The position numbers and the translations under genes are program-made. A stretch of DNA of 43,205 nucleotides from Syntrophobacteraceae bacterium (lineage in GTDB: Bacteria; Desulfobacterota; Syntrophobacteria; Syntrophobacterales; Syntrophobacteraceae). A model generated the notes under the pieces. It was given only the letters and a program-made list of their open reading frames with translations, ran no database searches and had not been told where the DNA came from. The stretch covers positions 1-43,205 of the forward strand of contig JALOPI010000037.1 of the NCBI GenBank assembly GCA_025453975.1, written 5' to 3'. Below, in pieces: positions 29,789 to 38,197 of this stretch. Numbering within the stretch: the stretch's first letter is position 1; every line of letters begins with the position of its first letter.

Positions 29789-30808
29789 TCAGCGTATTCC
29801 CGCCCTGATCTCCCGGGATTCGGAGACAGCCTCGGTCGTCTTGGGGGCGCCCGCCGCCGCGCACAACCGCTTGTGGGTGTCCAGCAGCTCCATGGCGCCG
29901 TTCAGGACCGAAATGGACTCCACCTTCAGCTCGCCACTCTGAAAGACGGTCAGGGCCTGTTGACCGGCGGGCATCGTGTGGATCTTTTCGAACTCGGCGA
30001 AGGCCCGGTCCCGGACGGACTCCGAAAAATCCCCCCGGAAAAAGAACCCGGCGGGAACGAGCTCCGGCGACGACGCGATGACCTTCAGCTGCTGACCGAC
30101 CTGAGGGTTGAGCTCGGTCATGGTCTGGAAGCCGCGCCGCGTGACCACGCAGGCATCGCTCTGCCGGAAAAACACCGGCAGAATCACGCGGGGGAGCTTG
30201 TTGAGCATGGTCGTACGGCCAAAGAACTGCGACGATCGACCCTGTCCCGCCTTCAGCAGGAGCGTCTCGATCCAGGGAGAGGCCAGCCCCATGCGCTGGT
30301 TCAGAAAATAGACGACGTTGCGCCCCCGCAGATCCCCGATGCCCTCGATGCCGCTCCCACGGTGGACCAGGAGCACGTATTCCTCCGTGAAGCGACCGTC
30401 GAACAAGCCCATCACCACATGAGTCGACCGTAAATCCTGGCGCAGAGCCCAGTACTCCTCGGCGGTCAGGGAGACGGCGTCGACCTCCCTGGCGCGCAAG
30501 GCGCGGGAGATGTCCTCGATCCCGCTCAAGATGCTGATGTCCGGGGCGATGGGTATACCGCGCTCGTTGGTGAGCACCTGTATCCAGGCCCTCGTGGCGG
30601 CCTTCACGTCATTTTCGTTGACCTCGGCGAACATGCTGGAGGAAAAGCCGATGCGGCAGGATGTGTCGGATCCTTCCGCCGGAGAAAGGCGGACCGCCAT
30701 TGTGAGCTGCCCCGTGACGATCATGAGGATGGTCAGGCCGCCCAAGGCGAACAGATTCTTCCGGCGGCTTCGGCTCTTCGGGAGCCACGGTCTGTTCAGA
30801 TCCTTCAT
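29789..30808 (-). CDS. PhnD-like periplasmic binding protein, copy 1
   Basis: First of three tandem paralogues, 339 residues. A strongly basic N-terminus and hydrophobic stretch (NLFALGGLTILMIVTGQLTM) act as signal peptide or membrane anchor. Shared motifs are GFSSSMFAEVNENDVKAA, EEYVLLVHRGSGIEG, VILPVFFRQSDACVV, MTELNPQVGQQLKVIASS and MPAGQQALTVFQ. It begins one base after the stop of the TolC-like gene. The strong conservation of N-E-N-D and LNPQVG among copies 1 and 2 suggests similar ligands, with copy 3 more divergent. Function beyond ligand binding is inferred from context. Confidence 0.87.
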   Translation of the reverse strand: MKDLNRPWLPKSRSRRKNLFALGGLTILMIVTGQLTMAVRLSPAEGSDTSCRIGFSSSMFAEVNENDVKAATRAWIQVLTNERGIPIAPDISILSGIEDISRALRAREVDAVSLTAEEYWALRQDLRSTHVVMGLFDGRFTEEYVLLVHRGSGIEGIGDLRGRNVVYFLNQRMGLASPWIETLLLKAGQGRSSQFFGRTTMLNKLPRVILPVFFRQSDACVVTRRGFQTMTELNPQVGQQLKVIASSPELVPAGFFFRGDFSESVRDRAFAEFEKIHTMPAGQQALTVFQSGELKVESISVLNGAMELLDTHKRLCAAAGAPKTTEAVSESREIRAGIR

Positions 30809-30809
30809 T

Positions 30810-32432
30810 TCACTTTTGGTCCGGTAGGAGGTTGAGATCGTCCGTTTCGGAGTAGGTACCCGTCGTCCCGGCCTTTTCCATCTGCCTGGTGACTTCGGTG
30901 CCCACCACCAGGCTGAGCTGCGACTGCAGGGCCAGGTGGTCGTAGCGGGTCTTGTAGTGCTGGGCGGACATCAGCGCCTCGATGAGCTGGGCACGGATGA
31001 CCTTCTCGGTTTCCACCAGCTCGTTCTGATAGGCCCGGATGTTCAGGTCCCGGTTCTCCTGGGCGGCTTTCATGGCGTCCAGGGTGGCCTGGTGGGATTT
31101 CTGGGCCGCGCTGAGACCCAGGAAGATGTCCTTGATCTGAAGACCGATCCCTTCCTGAAGGAGGAACCGCTCTTCCCGGATCTTGTCGGCGCGGGCACGG
31201 GCCTCCTTCACCCGGTTCCGCGTCAAGAAACCGTCGAACAGAGCCATCTCCACGCCGATACCCACGCTCCAGCCTTGCTTGTTCTGATTGGAGACCAGCC
31301 CGGCGTCGTAGTCGTTCCAGACCGCGTGCAGCTCCCCCGTGAGGGCGACCCTGGGATGATGGCCGCTCCTGGCCGTCCTGACCGCCCCCTCCGCCGCGCG
31401 GATTCCCGCCTCCACCTTGGCCCAGTCGGGACTGAGCTCATAGGCGGTGCTCACCAGCCGCTCCAGGTCTCCCCCGTAGGGCTCGAAGGGAAGCTCCCGA
31501 TCCGTCGGCCTGACACTGGCGCTCCAGGGCATTCCCATGGTGTTGGCCAGGGCGGCCCGGGCGATCTCCTCGTTTTTTTCCAGCAGGGCGACGGCCGAGC
31601 GAAGGGACTCCACCATGACCTTGTTGTCCAGAAAATCGGTCTTCATGACCTTGCCCGAGCCCTCCTTGTACATGGTCTCGGTCAGGCTGAGGGTCGACTC
31701 CATGCGGGCCAGGGTATCCTTTCCCAGCTGGTGGAGCTGCCGGGCCAGGACCGCTCCGTGATACAGCCGCCTGACGCTGTCGATGATCTCGAGATCCGTG
31801 CGGCGAGCGTCCTGCCTGGCGGCTTCCAGCCCGCCTCCCGCCTGCTCCCGGAGCCCCTTGCGCATGCCGCCGTCATAGAGGAGCCAGGTGGCGTTCACCG
31901 ACCCCAGAAAGGAATCCCGGTCCATGAGCTTGACATCCTGGGCGGGCACCGAGAGCCGGCCCGGCGGGGTATTGATGGTCTGCCCCGGCACGGAAACGGG
32001 GAGCCTCACTTCATTGGGACCCAGGACACCCGGGGGGATCGTGATGGTCATCTCGCTTGCTGGAACGCTGAACGACTGGGCGGGAATGCTGAAGCTCGAC
32101 GCCGGAAAGATGAAATTGGGCGGCTCGTCCAGCCTCTGAAAGGCTCCCTTGAGATGGACCTGGGGCCAGTAGCCGGCCAGGGCCTGTCGGTGCTGAGCCT
32201 CCGCCGCGGCGACGGCGAAAAGGGATGCCGGCCTCCGACGGCTGTTCTCCATGGCGATGTCGAGACATTCATCCAGGGAGAGCTCCCTCGGTACCTTCCC
32301 GTTCCCATCCTGACCGGTCAGTCCTTTGACATCGCGGGCCGCGCCATCCGACGCTCCGGCCAGGGAGCCGAGGGCCACCGCGAGGGCCAGGGCCATGGGC
32401 ATGAAAACTCTTAGAGCCTTGCTGTGCATCAT
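30810..32432 (-). CDS. TolC-like outer-membrane efflux protein
   Basis: Predicted outer-membrane channel of the TolC/OEP family (540 residues), which normally forms trimers that join inner-membrane pumps. A signal peptide (MALALAVALGSLAGA) is followed by LSLDECLDIAMENS, LAGYWPQVHLKG, two long coiled-coil regions and a repeated second half (RTARSGHHPRVALTGELHAV, EMALFDGFLTRNRV). An unusual Ser/Pro/Val-rich insertion of about 60 residues (about 95-160, with repeats such as SIPAQSFSVPAS) sits where the first barrel strands are expected. ATG 32432 has GGAGAGG six bases upstream. It heads the operon with three binding proteins and a kinase. No inner-membrane pump or adaptor is found within the window, so its partner is unknown. 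Confidence 0.85.
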   Translation of the reverse strand: MMHSKALRVFMPMALALAVALGSLAGASDGAARDVKGLTGQDGNGKVPRELSLDECLDIAMENSRRRPASLFAVAAAEAQHRQALAGYWPQVHLKGAFQRLDEPPNFIFPASSFSIPAQSFSVPASEMTITIPPGVLGPNEVRLPVSVPGQTINTPPGRLSVPAQDVKLMDRDSFLGSVNATWLLYDGGMRKGLREQAGGGLEAARQDARRTDLEIIDSVRRLYHGAVLARQLHQLGKDTLARMESTLSLTETMYKEGSGKVMKTDFLDNKVMVESLRSAVALLEKNEEIARAALANTMGMPWSASVRPTDRELPFEPYGGDLERLVSTAYELSPDWAKVEAGIRAAEGAVRTARSGHHPRVALTGELHAVWNDYDAGLVSNQNKQGWSVGIGVEMALFDGFLTRNRVKEARARADKIREERFLLQEGIGLQIKDIFLGLSAAQKSHQATLDAMKAAQENRDLNIRAYQNELVETEKVIRAQLIEALMSAQHYKTRYDHLALQSQLSLVVGTEVTRQMEKAGTTGTYSETDDLNLLPDQK

Positions 32433-32552
32433 ATAGAGCCTCTCCAACCGAATGCTGACGTCCGAGGGGGGGGCAGGGCAGCTTGTGGACCTGCACCGTG
32501 GCTGTCCCGGATCATGCAATCTCCGGGCAACGACTTGTTTCTGTAAACATCT

Positions 32553-32583
32553 AAAAATCATGGATGTTTTACGGATGATTTTT
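32553..32583 (-). promoter_or_regulatory. Inverted repeat upstream of TolC-like operon
   Basis: Perfect 9-bp arms AAAAATCAT (32553-32561) and ATGATTTTT (32575-32583) with a 13-bp gap lie in an AT-rich island about 120-150 bp before the TolC start. Shorter nested palindromes overlap it (TGTTT/AAACA just downstream, ACGGA/TCCGT). It is a plausible operator or promoter region of the operon. A clear -35/-10 pair was not found. Confidence 0.4.
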
Positions 32584-32712
32584 CCGTGCCGTTCAATATC
32601 GAAGCCGTGGGATCCCGGGAGGAGCCCTGCTGGCATGCCCATCAGCCAGGAGGGGGCTGCGTTCCCGTCCGCTCCGGTTCCTCCCCGCTGGCCGGCCATC
32701 TCCAAACGGGCT

Positions 32713-33486
32713 CTAACGGTTCCTGCTCGCTGGATTTCCAGGGTATCCTCCACGGTCGCGATAGGGATGGAGCTCCCTCAAGACGGCGGCCGCGCTGGCT
32801 GACAGCCTGGAATGCCGACCCAAGGCCTCCCGACCCGTGGGCACCCCTCCCCTCTTCCCATCCTCCAGGCGACGGTAGGGCTGGAGCTCCCTGAGCACCG
32901 CCAGGGCCTCGGGCGAGAGCCGACGCGGAGAGGATACAAAACGCCCCGGGACGCCCGGAGTGGGACCCGCCTGGCCGGTGTAGGCCCGCAGGACACGCTC
33001 CACATATTCCCGGGTCTCTGGGAAGGGAGGGCATCCCGCATACTTCTCCACATTCCCGGGCCCGGCATTGTAGGCGGCCAGGGCCTTGGCCGTATCCCCG
33101 TCGAAGCGAGTCAGGCAGAGCCGCAGGTACTTGATGCCGCCGATGATGTTCTGCTCCGGGTCGAAGGGATCGCTCACCCCCATGAGGGCGGCGGTTCCCG
33201 GCATGAGCTGCATGAGCCCCATGGCGCCCCTGGGGGAAACGGCCCTGGGATTGAGCCCCGATTCCTGGCGCGCCACCGCGTGAGCCAGATCCGGGTCGAC
33301 ACCCCGGTGGATGGAATGCTTCCGGATGAGCTCGCCAATGGCCTGCCTGAAGGAGGGGCCCGGGGTCGACACGGCCCGTGTCCGCATCGCCGGATCCGCG
33401 GCTGGAGCCTCCGATGCCCCCGGGCGGTGCGCAGTCCCAAGGAGAAGCGTCAGGCCGACCAGAACCTGGACAAAGAGGCTTCTCAT
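32713..33486 (-). CDS. Lytic transglycosylase, SLT domain
   Basis: Exported enzyme that cleaves peptidoglycan glycan strands. Signal peptide at residues 1-24. The Slt-type catalytic domain (about 45-170) shows VARQESGLNPRAVSPRGAMG (catalytic E75), LMQLMPGTAALMGV, NIIGGIKYLRL and ALAAYNAGPGNVEKY. The C-terminus carries a short motif twice: RLSPEALAVLRELQPYR (about 189-205) and RLSASAAAVLRELHPYR (about 227-243); its role is unknown. It is the last gene of the c-di-GMP operon, 52 bp after the GGDEF-EAL gene. The association hints at envelope remodelling for a surface machine controlled by c-di-GMP. The start at 33486 agrees with the signal peptide. Confidence 0.88.
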   Translation of the reverse strand: MRSLFVQVLVGLTLLLGTAHRPGASEAPAADPAMRTRAVSTPGPSFRQAIGELIRKHSIHRGVDPDLAHAVARQESGLNPRAVSPRGAMGLMQLMPGTAALMGVSDPFDPEQNIIGGIKYLRLCLTRFDGDTAKALAAYNAGPGNVEKYAGCPPFPETREYVERVLRAYTGQAGPTPGVPGRFVSSPRRLSPEALAVLRELQPYRRLEDGKRGGVPTGREALGRHSRLSASAAAVLRELHPYRDRGGYPGNPASRNR

Positions 33487-33538
33487 CCCCGCGCCTTCCC
33501 TCGGAGTCCTCGGGCTCCCATGCCGCTGCCCCCAGCCA

Positions 33539-36193
33539 TCAGCAGGCACCCGCTCCGGGCAGCTTGTCCATGCCGTCGCCCAGCAGCGACTTGCAGAGGT
33601 AAACCTGGCCCTCTTCCAGGAATGGCGCGATCTCGTCAGCCGGGAGGGGGGCGCTGAAGAGGAAGCCCTGCCCCATCTCACAGCCCAGGGCGGAAACGAA
33701 TTTGCACTGGTCCGTGTTTTCGATTCCCTCGGCCACGAGCTTCAGGTTCAGATTCTTGGCCAGGGAAACGAACGCCCTCACGAGGTTCTTGGTTCTCAGG
33801 GATGCTGCTTCCTCTCCCACCAGCTCCTTGATGAACGACCGGTCGATCTTCAGGCAATCCAGGGGCATCTGTCTCAGATAGGTGATGGAGGAATAGCCGG
33901 TGCCGAAGTCGTCGATGGTCGTCATGACACCCAGGTGCTTGAGCTTGCCGAGATTCTTTCGGACCTCTTCCTTGTCCTTCATGATGACGGTCTCGGTGAT
34001 CTCGATCTCCAGGAGCTTCGGGTCCAGCTGATTCTGGGTGAGCGCGCATTCCACGATCTCAGCGAAGTCGGGCTGCGTGAACTGCACCGCCGACACGTTC
34101 ACGGCGATCCGCACCGGTCCGTAGCCCTGCGCCTTCCACCGGGCGCTCTGCCGGCAGGCTTCCCGGATGACCCAGGTACCGATGGGAATGATGAGATTGG
34201 TCTCCTCGGCCACGTGGATGAAGCGGTCCGGGGGCACGCGGCCGGCCTCGGGATGATTCCAGCGAATGAGAGCCTCGAGGGCCGCGATCTTTCCGGTCTG
34301 GAGGTCGTACTGGGGCTGGTAGTGCAGCTCGAATTCGCCGCGCTCCACGGCCTTGCGCAAATCGTTCTCGATGTGGAGCCGCTCCACGACGGACGCGTTC
34401 ATCTCGGGGCTGAAGAACTTGAAGCCGTTGCCTCCCTCGTTTTTTGCCACATACATGGAGATGTCCGCGTTCTTCTGGAGGATCGACGGGTCGGTGCCGT
34501 CGTCGGGATGAATGCTGATGCCTACACTGGCCCCGATGTACAGTTGATGACCCTGGACGTGGAAAGGCTCGGTGAGGGCCTTGAGAATCCGCCTGGCCGC
34601 TTTCTCGGCATCGGCGGTCAGGCGCATGGGTGCCAGCACCAGGAGGAACTCGTCGCCCCCGATCCTGCCCAGGAGGTCGTTCTTCCGGATGCACGTCTTG
34701 AGTCGCTCGCCCACCTGGCAGAGGAGCTGATCTCCAATCTGATGCCCCAGGGAGTCGTTGATCCTCTTGAATCGATCGAGATCGATGAGGAGAAGCGCCG
34801 ACTTGCCGCCGTTTCCCGCGTGTCCGTTCAGGCGGTAGCCCATGAGCTGGGCCAGGGCGCTTCGGTTGAGCAGCCCCGTGAGGGAATCGTGCTTGGCCTG
34901 GTGAACGAGAAGCTCCGAGAGATGACACTGCTCGATGGCGACAGCCGCCAGCTGAGCCATCCTCTCCACGATGGGGAGGTCGTCCCCGATGGACTTGTGG
35001 GGGAAACGGTAAAAGAGCGATACGGTTCCCAGCACGCGTCCCTTTCCCGACTGGATGGGCACGGAAAGGGAGGCATGGACCCCCTCGGCCGTGACGGAAT
35101 CCAGACAGTTGTTCCAGAACGAGCCCCTCGAAATGTCCGGAGCCGTCACCGCCTGGCCCAGGTACGCCGCGGCGCCGCAGCACCCCGACTCGGGACCGAC
35201 CCGCAGGGAATCCAGCGCCTGCGCGAACGGTTCCGACAGCCCCGGCGCCGCCATGACCTTGATCTGGCCGTCCTGGACCATGCACACGCATCCCAGGGCG
35301 GAGGGGCACTGGCACTCGAGAACCTTGACCAGGTCATCCAGCACCGAGGGCAGTGGCTGGCTCTGCACAATGGACTGGAGAATCCGGTTTCGATCGGCTT
35401 CGAACAGCTCCCCCCTTTTCCGCTCGGTGATGTCCTGCACGGTGCCGTAAAGGCGGAAGACATCCCCGCACTCGTTGACCTCCACCTCGATCTGGTGGGA
35501 CAAGATCCTCTCGGTCCGGTCGGAAAGCACGACGCGATGGTCCAGAAGCTGGGAGCGTCCGAAGCGGAAAGCGTCCTGCATGGCGTCCCGAAGCCTTTTC
35601 TGGTCGTCGGGGTGCACACGCTCGAGGATTCCATCCCAGCCCTCGGCGACGGATTTACCGTTCATGCCGCAGATCCGCCGGACTTGGTCCGAGATGAGAA
35701 AGGATCCGCTCGCCGGCATGAGCTCCCAGCTCCCCAGGCGCGCGATTCTTTGGGCCTTGAGGGCGGCTTCCTTGGCCTTGTGCAGCTCCTGAAACGCTCT
35801 CCGGGCCCTCAGCATGTAACGAATCCGCTCGATGAGGATGAGAGGCTTCACAGGCTTCGTCACAAAATCCGTTGCCCCCACCTGAAAGGCTTTCTTGATG
35901 GAATCGATGTCGTCCATGCCCGTGATCATGAGGATGGGAACTTCCCGCCCCGTTCCCAGATCCCGGATGGCCTTGCAGACCTCGAACCCGTCCATGTCGG
36001 GCATCTGCACATCCAGCAGCACCATGTCCGGGTTGTGCTCCGCGAACGAGCCCAGCGCCTTCTGCCCGTTGTCGGCCAGGATCACCGAGATGTCCGAATG
36101 GTCCAGGGCCTGGCAGTGAATGAGCTGAGTGACCGGGTCGTCATCGACGATGAGAACCAGCGGTTTGTCCATATTGAGCCCTTGCATCATCAT
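33539..36193 (-). CDS. Receiver-PAS-GAF-GGDEF-EAL protein (c-di-GMP turnover)
   Basis: Soluble, 884 residues. The N-terminal receiver has LLDVQMPDMDG (D61) and FVTKPVKP. PAS lies at about 155-275 and a GAF-like domain at about 285-440. The GGDEF domain (about 455-615) has an intact RIGGDEF (about 510-516), and the EAL domain (about 625-870) an intact ALEALIRWNHP, DDFGTGYSS and AEGIEN. Both enzymatic sites look active, so the protein could both make and break c-di-GMP, with phosphorylation choosing the balance. It starts at 36193, overlapping the Hpt stop by 4 bp (ATGA); ATG codons also follow at 36190 and 36187. Co-translation with Hpt suggests that the Hpt feeds this receiver. Confidence 0.94.
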   Translation of the reverse strand: MMMQGLNMDKPLVLIVDDDPVTQLIHCQALDHSDISVILADNGQKALGSFAEHNPDMVLLDVQMPDMDGFEVCKAIRDLGTGREVPILMITGMDDIDSIKKAFQVGATDFVTKPVKPLILIERIRYMLRARRAFQELHKAKEAALKAQRIARLGSWELMPASGSFLISDQVRRICGMNGKSVAEGWDGILERVHPDDQKRLRDAMQDAFRFGRSQLLDHRVVLSDRTERILSHQIEVEVNECGDVFRLYGTVQDITERKRGELFEADRNRILQSIVQSQPLPSVLDDLVKVLECQCPSALGCVCMVQDGQIKVMAAPGLSEPFAQALDSLRVGPESGCCGAAAYLGQAVTAPDISRGSFWNNCLDSVTAEGVHASLSVPIQSGKGRVLGTVSLFYRFPHKSIGDDLPIVERMAQLAAVAIEQCHLSELLVHQAKHDSLTGLLNRSALAQLMGYRLNGHAGNGGKSALLLIDLDRFKRINDSLGHQIGDQLLCQVGERLKTCIRKNDLLGRIGGDEFLLVLAPMRLTADAEKAARRILKALTEPFHVQGHQLYIGASVGISIHPDDGTDPSILQKNADISMYVAKNEGGNGFKFFSPEMNASVVERLHIENDLRKAVERGEFELHYQPQYDLQTGKIAALEALIRWNHPEAGRVPPDRFIHVAEETNLIIPIGTWVIREACRQSARWKAQGYGPVRIAVNVSAVQFTQPDFAEIVECALTQNQLDPKLLEIEITETVIMKDKEEVRKNLGKLKHLGVMTTIDDFGTGYSSITYLRQMPLDCLKIDRSFIKELVGEEAASLRTKNLVRAFVSLAKNLNLKLVAEGIENTDQCKFVSALGCEMGQGFLFSAPLPADEIAPFLEEGQVYLCKSLLGDGMDKLPGAGAC

Positions 36194-36573
36194 GGGGTCA
36201 CCTCGGGTAGGATTCGCGTCAAGGCTTCAGCGGTCTCATGGTAAACAGACTGGATCGCGGCATGGTACAGGGGAACCTCCACGGCCTCGCCCGAGCGGAT
36301 CTTGTGCTCGAGCTGGGCGCAGAGGGCCGAAAACCTCCCGGCGCCCAGAGCAGCGGAGCTGGATTTCAGGGAATGGGCCGTGCGGGCCACGGCGTCCAGG
36401 TCCAGGGGCCTGGCCGCCCAGCAGGGGCTCCGCAGCATTTCCAGGCTCTTGACGACGAACAGCTCCACCAGGCGCCGGACCAGTCCCGCGGCCCCTCCGG
36501 GATCCAACTGCCCAAGCTCCTCGATCTTCCCGAGATCCAGCAGGGGCGCTTCACATATAAGGAGACCATTCAT
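36190..36573 (-). CDS. Stand-alone Hpt phosphotransfer protein
   Basis: Small Hpt domain protein (127 residues) with the phosphoacceptor motif TAHSLKSSSAALGA (H67). ATG 36573 lies 2 bp after the HDOD-GGDEF stop and has AAGG upstream; an ATG at 36594 overlaps that gene. Its stop overlaps the start of the REC-GGDEF-EAL gene. It lies between two c-di-GMP enzymes and in the same operon as a single receiver, so it probably links a hybrid kinase elsewhere to those receivers. No kinase is in this operon. Confidence 0.85.
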   Translation of the reverse strand: MNGLLICEAPLLDLGKIEELGQLDPGGAAGLVRRLVELFVVKSLEMLRSPCWAARPLDLDAVARTAHSLKSSSAALGAGRFSALCAQLEHKIRSGEAVEVPLYHAAIQSVYHETAEALTRILPEVTP

Positions 36574-36575
36574 AT

Positions 36576-38186
36576 CTACGCCTTGTAGACACATGATTTA
36601 TTCCTGCCGTTACGTTTTGAAAAATACAAAGCTTTGTCCGCGGCATTGATCATGAAAGCTCTGGTTATAGAGGAAGAATCAGGTTTATACGTGTAAATGC
36701 CAATACTTATGGTCACTCTTATGGTGATGTCCCGCAGTTGGATGGAGGTTTTCTCGAGGGTCTTCCTGATCCTTTCTCCCAGGATGACCGCTCCTTCCGA
36801 ATCCGTTTCCGGGAGAATGACCGCAAACTCCTCGCCACCGTAGCGCGCCACCGAATCCACCTGCCGCACGCAGCGCGACGCGATTTCGCTCACCCGCCTG
36901 AGGACCTCGTCGCCGACGGGGTGACCATGCTCATCGTTGACGGCCTTGAAATGGTCCAGGTCGAAAAGGATCAGGGAGAGGGGCCTCGAATACCGGGCGG
37001 CCCGCGCCAGCTCCCGCTCGATGAGCTGCTGGAAGTAGCCGTGATTGAACAGACCGGTCAGCGGGTCGGTGTAGGCCAGCTCCTGAAGCCGGGTGTTGAC
37101 CGCCGCCAGCTCGCTGGCGTAACGCTCCGCTTTTTCCTTGGCCCGCCGCAGCTCCAGGACCAGCTGTTCATAGGTGAGGTTGAGCTTTCCCAGCTCCTCG
37201 TTGGCCTCCTGCAGGATCTGGGAGCAGTTCTTCATGGAGCCGGCACTGATGTCGAAAAAGCCCAGGATCTCCCTGGCTCGATCATGGGCTGAGCTGAGAA
37301 TCTCCTGGATCTTCTCGGCGTCGACGGGCATCTGGGCGCGCAGTGCCGTGCTGAAATCGTCGAAGTTCTGGCCCGAGTGGCTGGCTTGAAACAGCGACGC
37401 CAGACGACCGGCCAGCTTGAGGGTGCTCAGCGGCACACCCAGGGCGTCATCGAGCCCCACGGCTCCATGGTGGTGCCTGACCAGGTCGCAGATGCCTCCG
37501 GGCAGCTCCCACCGCGTCAAGAACTGGTAGCCAACTTCCTGGTGATCCAGGCCGAAAGCCTCGCGCTCCGCCCGGATCTGTGCCTGGGGCTCTGCTTCCC
37601 GCCGCATGCCCCGGTACCTCTCGGCAAAGTGAAGGGCGAGAATGACTTCTCCGATGTCCTGGAGCAGTGCACTCATGAAGAGATTGTCGTCCCCGCGGGA
37701 GAGGACTTCGCACACGACGCATGCCGAAGCGGCCCGGATGATGGACCTTCGCCAGAACGACTCGAAATCCAGGGCCTTGCCGCAGACCGCGTTGATTCCA
37801 TCCACGACGACGAAGGAAAGGGCAAGGTTCTTCACAACCCGGATCCCCAGAACGGAGACGGCTTTCTTGACGGAGTCGATCTTTCCCGAACGGGTGTAGA
37901 CGGGGGAGTTGGCGAGCCGCAGGACCTTCACCGCCAGGGCGGGATCCGAGGAGATGATCCGCACCAGCTCCTCCGCCGTGACATCCTCGTTCCTGACTGC
38001 CTTGAGGACTCGAATGGCAACGGCTGGAGGTGAAGGGATCCGGATGTCCCCGCCGAGGATCCCCGCCGCGGATTCGGGAGCCCCCGGGGTCTCTTCGGCC
38101 CGGTCGAGTCGTTCTTCGAGGTGATTTGGGGCATGAGCGGTCATGGCGGCTGCCTCGTCCCTGGTCCCTTGGAGTGTGCTGGTCAT
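36576..38186 (-). CDS. HDOD-GGDEF diguanylate cyclase
   Basis: Soluble protein of 536 residues. The N-terminal HDOD domain (about 45-260) shows IPSPPAVAIRVLKAV, IISSDPALAVKVLRLANSP and SALLQDIGEVILA. A coiled coil (about 330-385) leads to a GGDEF domain with YTDPLTGLFNHGYF, FDLDHFKAVND and an intact YGGEEF (450-454), so diguanylate cyclase activity is expected. ATG 38186 lies 11 bp after the single-receiver gene with AAGGA upstream; an earlier start at 38273 would overlap that gene. HDOD domains often act in regulation or protein binding rather than catalysis. Output likely controls motility or attachment. Confidence 0.9.
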   Translation of the reverse strand: MTSTLQGTRDEAAAMTAHAPNHLEERLDRAEETPGAPESAAGILGGDIRIPSPPAVAIRVLKAVRNEDVTAEELVRIISSDPALAVKVLRLANSPVYTRSGKIDSVKKAVSVLGIRVVKNLALSFVVVDGINAVCGKALDFESFWRRSIIRAASACVVCEVLSRGDDNLFMSALLQDIGEVILALHFAERYRGMRREAEPQAQIRAEREAFGLDHQEVGYQFLTRWELPGGICDLVRHHHGAVGLDDALGVPLSTLKLAGRLASLFQASHSGQNFDDFSTALRAQMPVDAEKIQEILSSAHDRAREILGFFDISAGSMKNCSQILQEANEELGKLNLTYEQLVLELRRAKEKAERYASELAAVNTRLQELAYTDPLTGLFNHGYFQQLIERELARAARYSRPLSLILFDLDHFKAVNDEHGHPVGDEVLRRVSEIASRCVRQVDSVARYGGEEFAVILPETDSEGAVILGERIRKTLEKTSIQLRDITIRVTISIGIYTYKPDSSSITRAFMINAADKALYFSKRNGRNKSCVYKA

Positions 38187-38197
38187 GCGCCGGTCCT

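Noticed and set aside
33311..36244. 977-codon plus-strand frame opposite the GGDEF-EAL gene
   Set aside because: Length alone is impressive, but the minus-strand frame has every conserved motif and this one has none.
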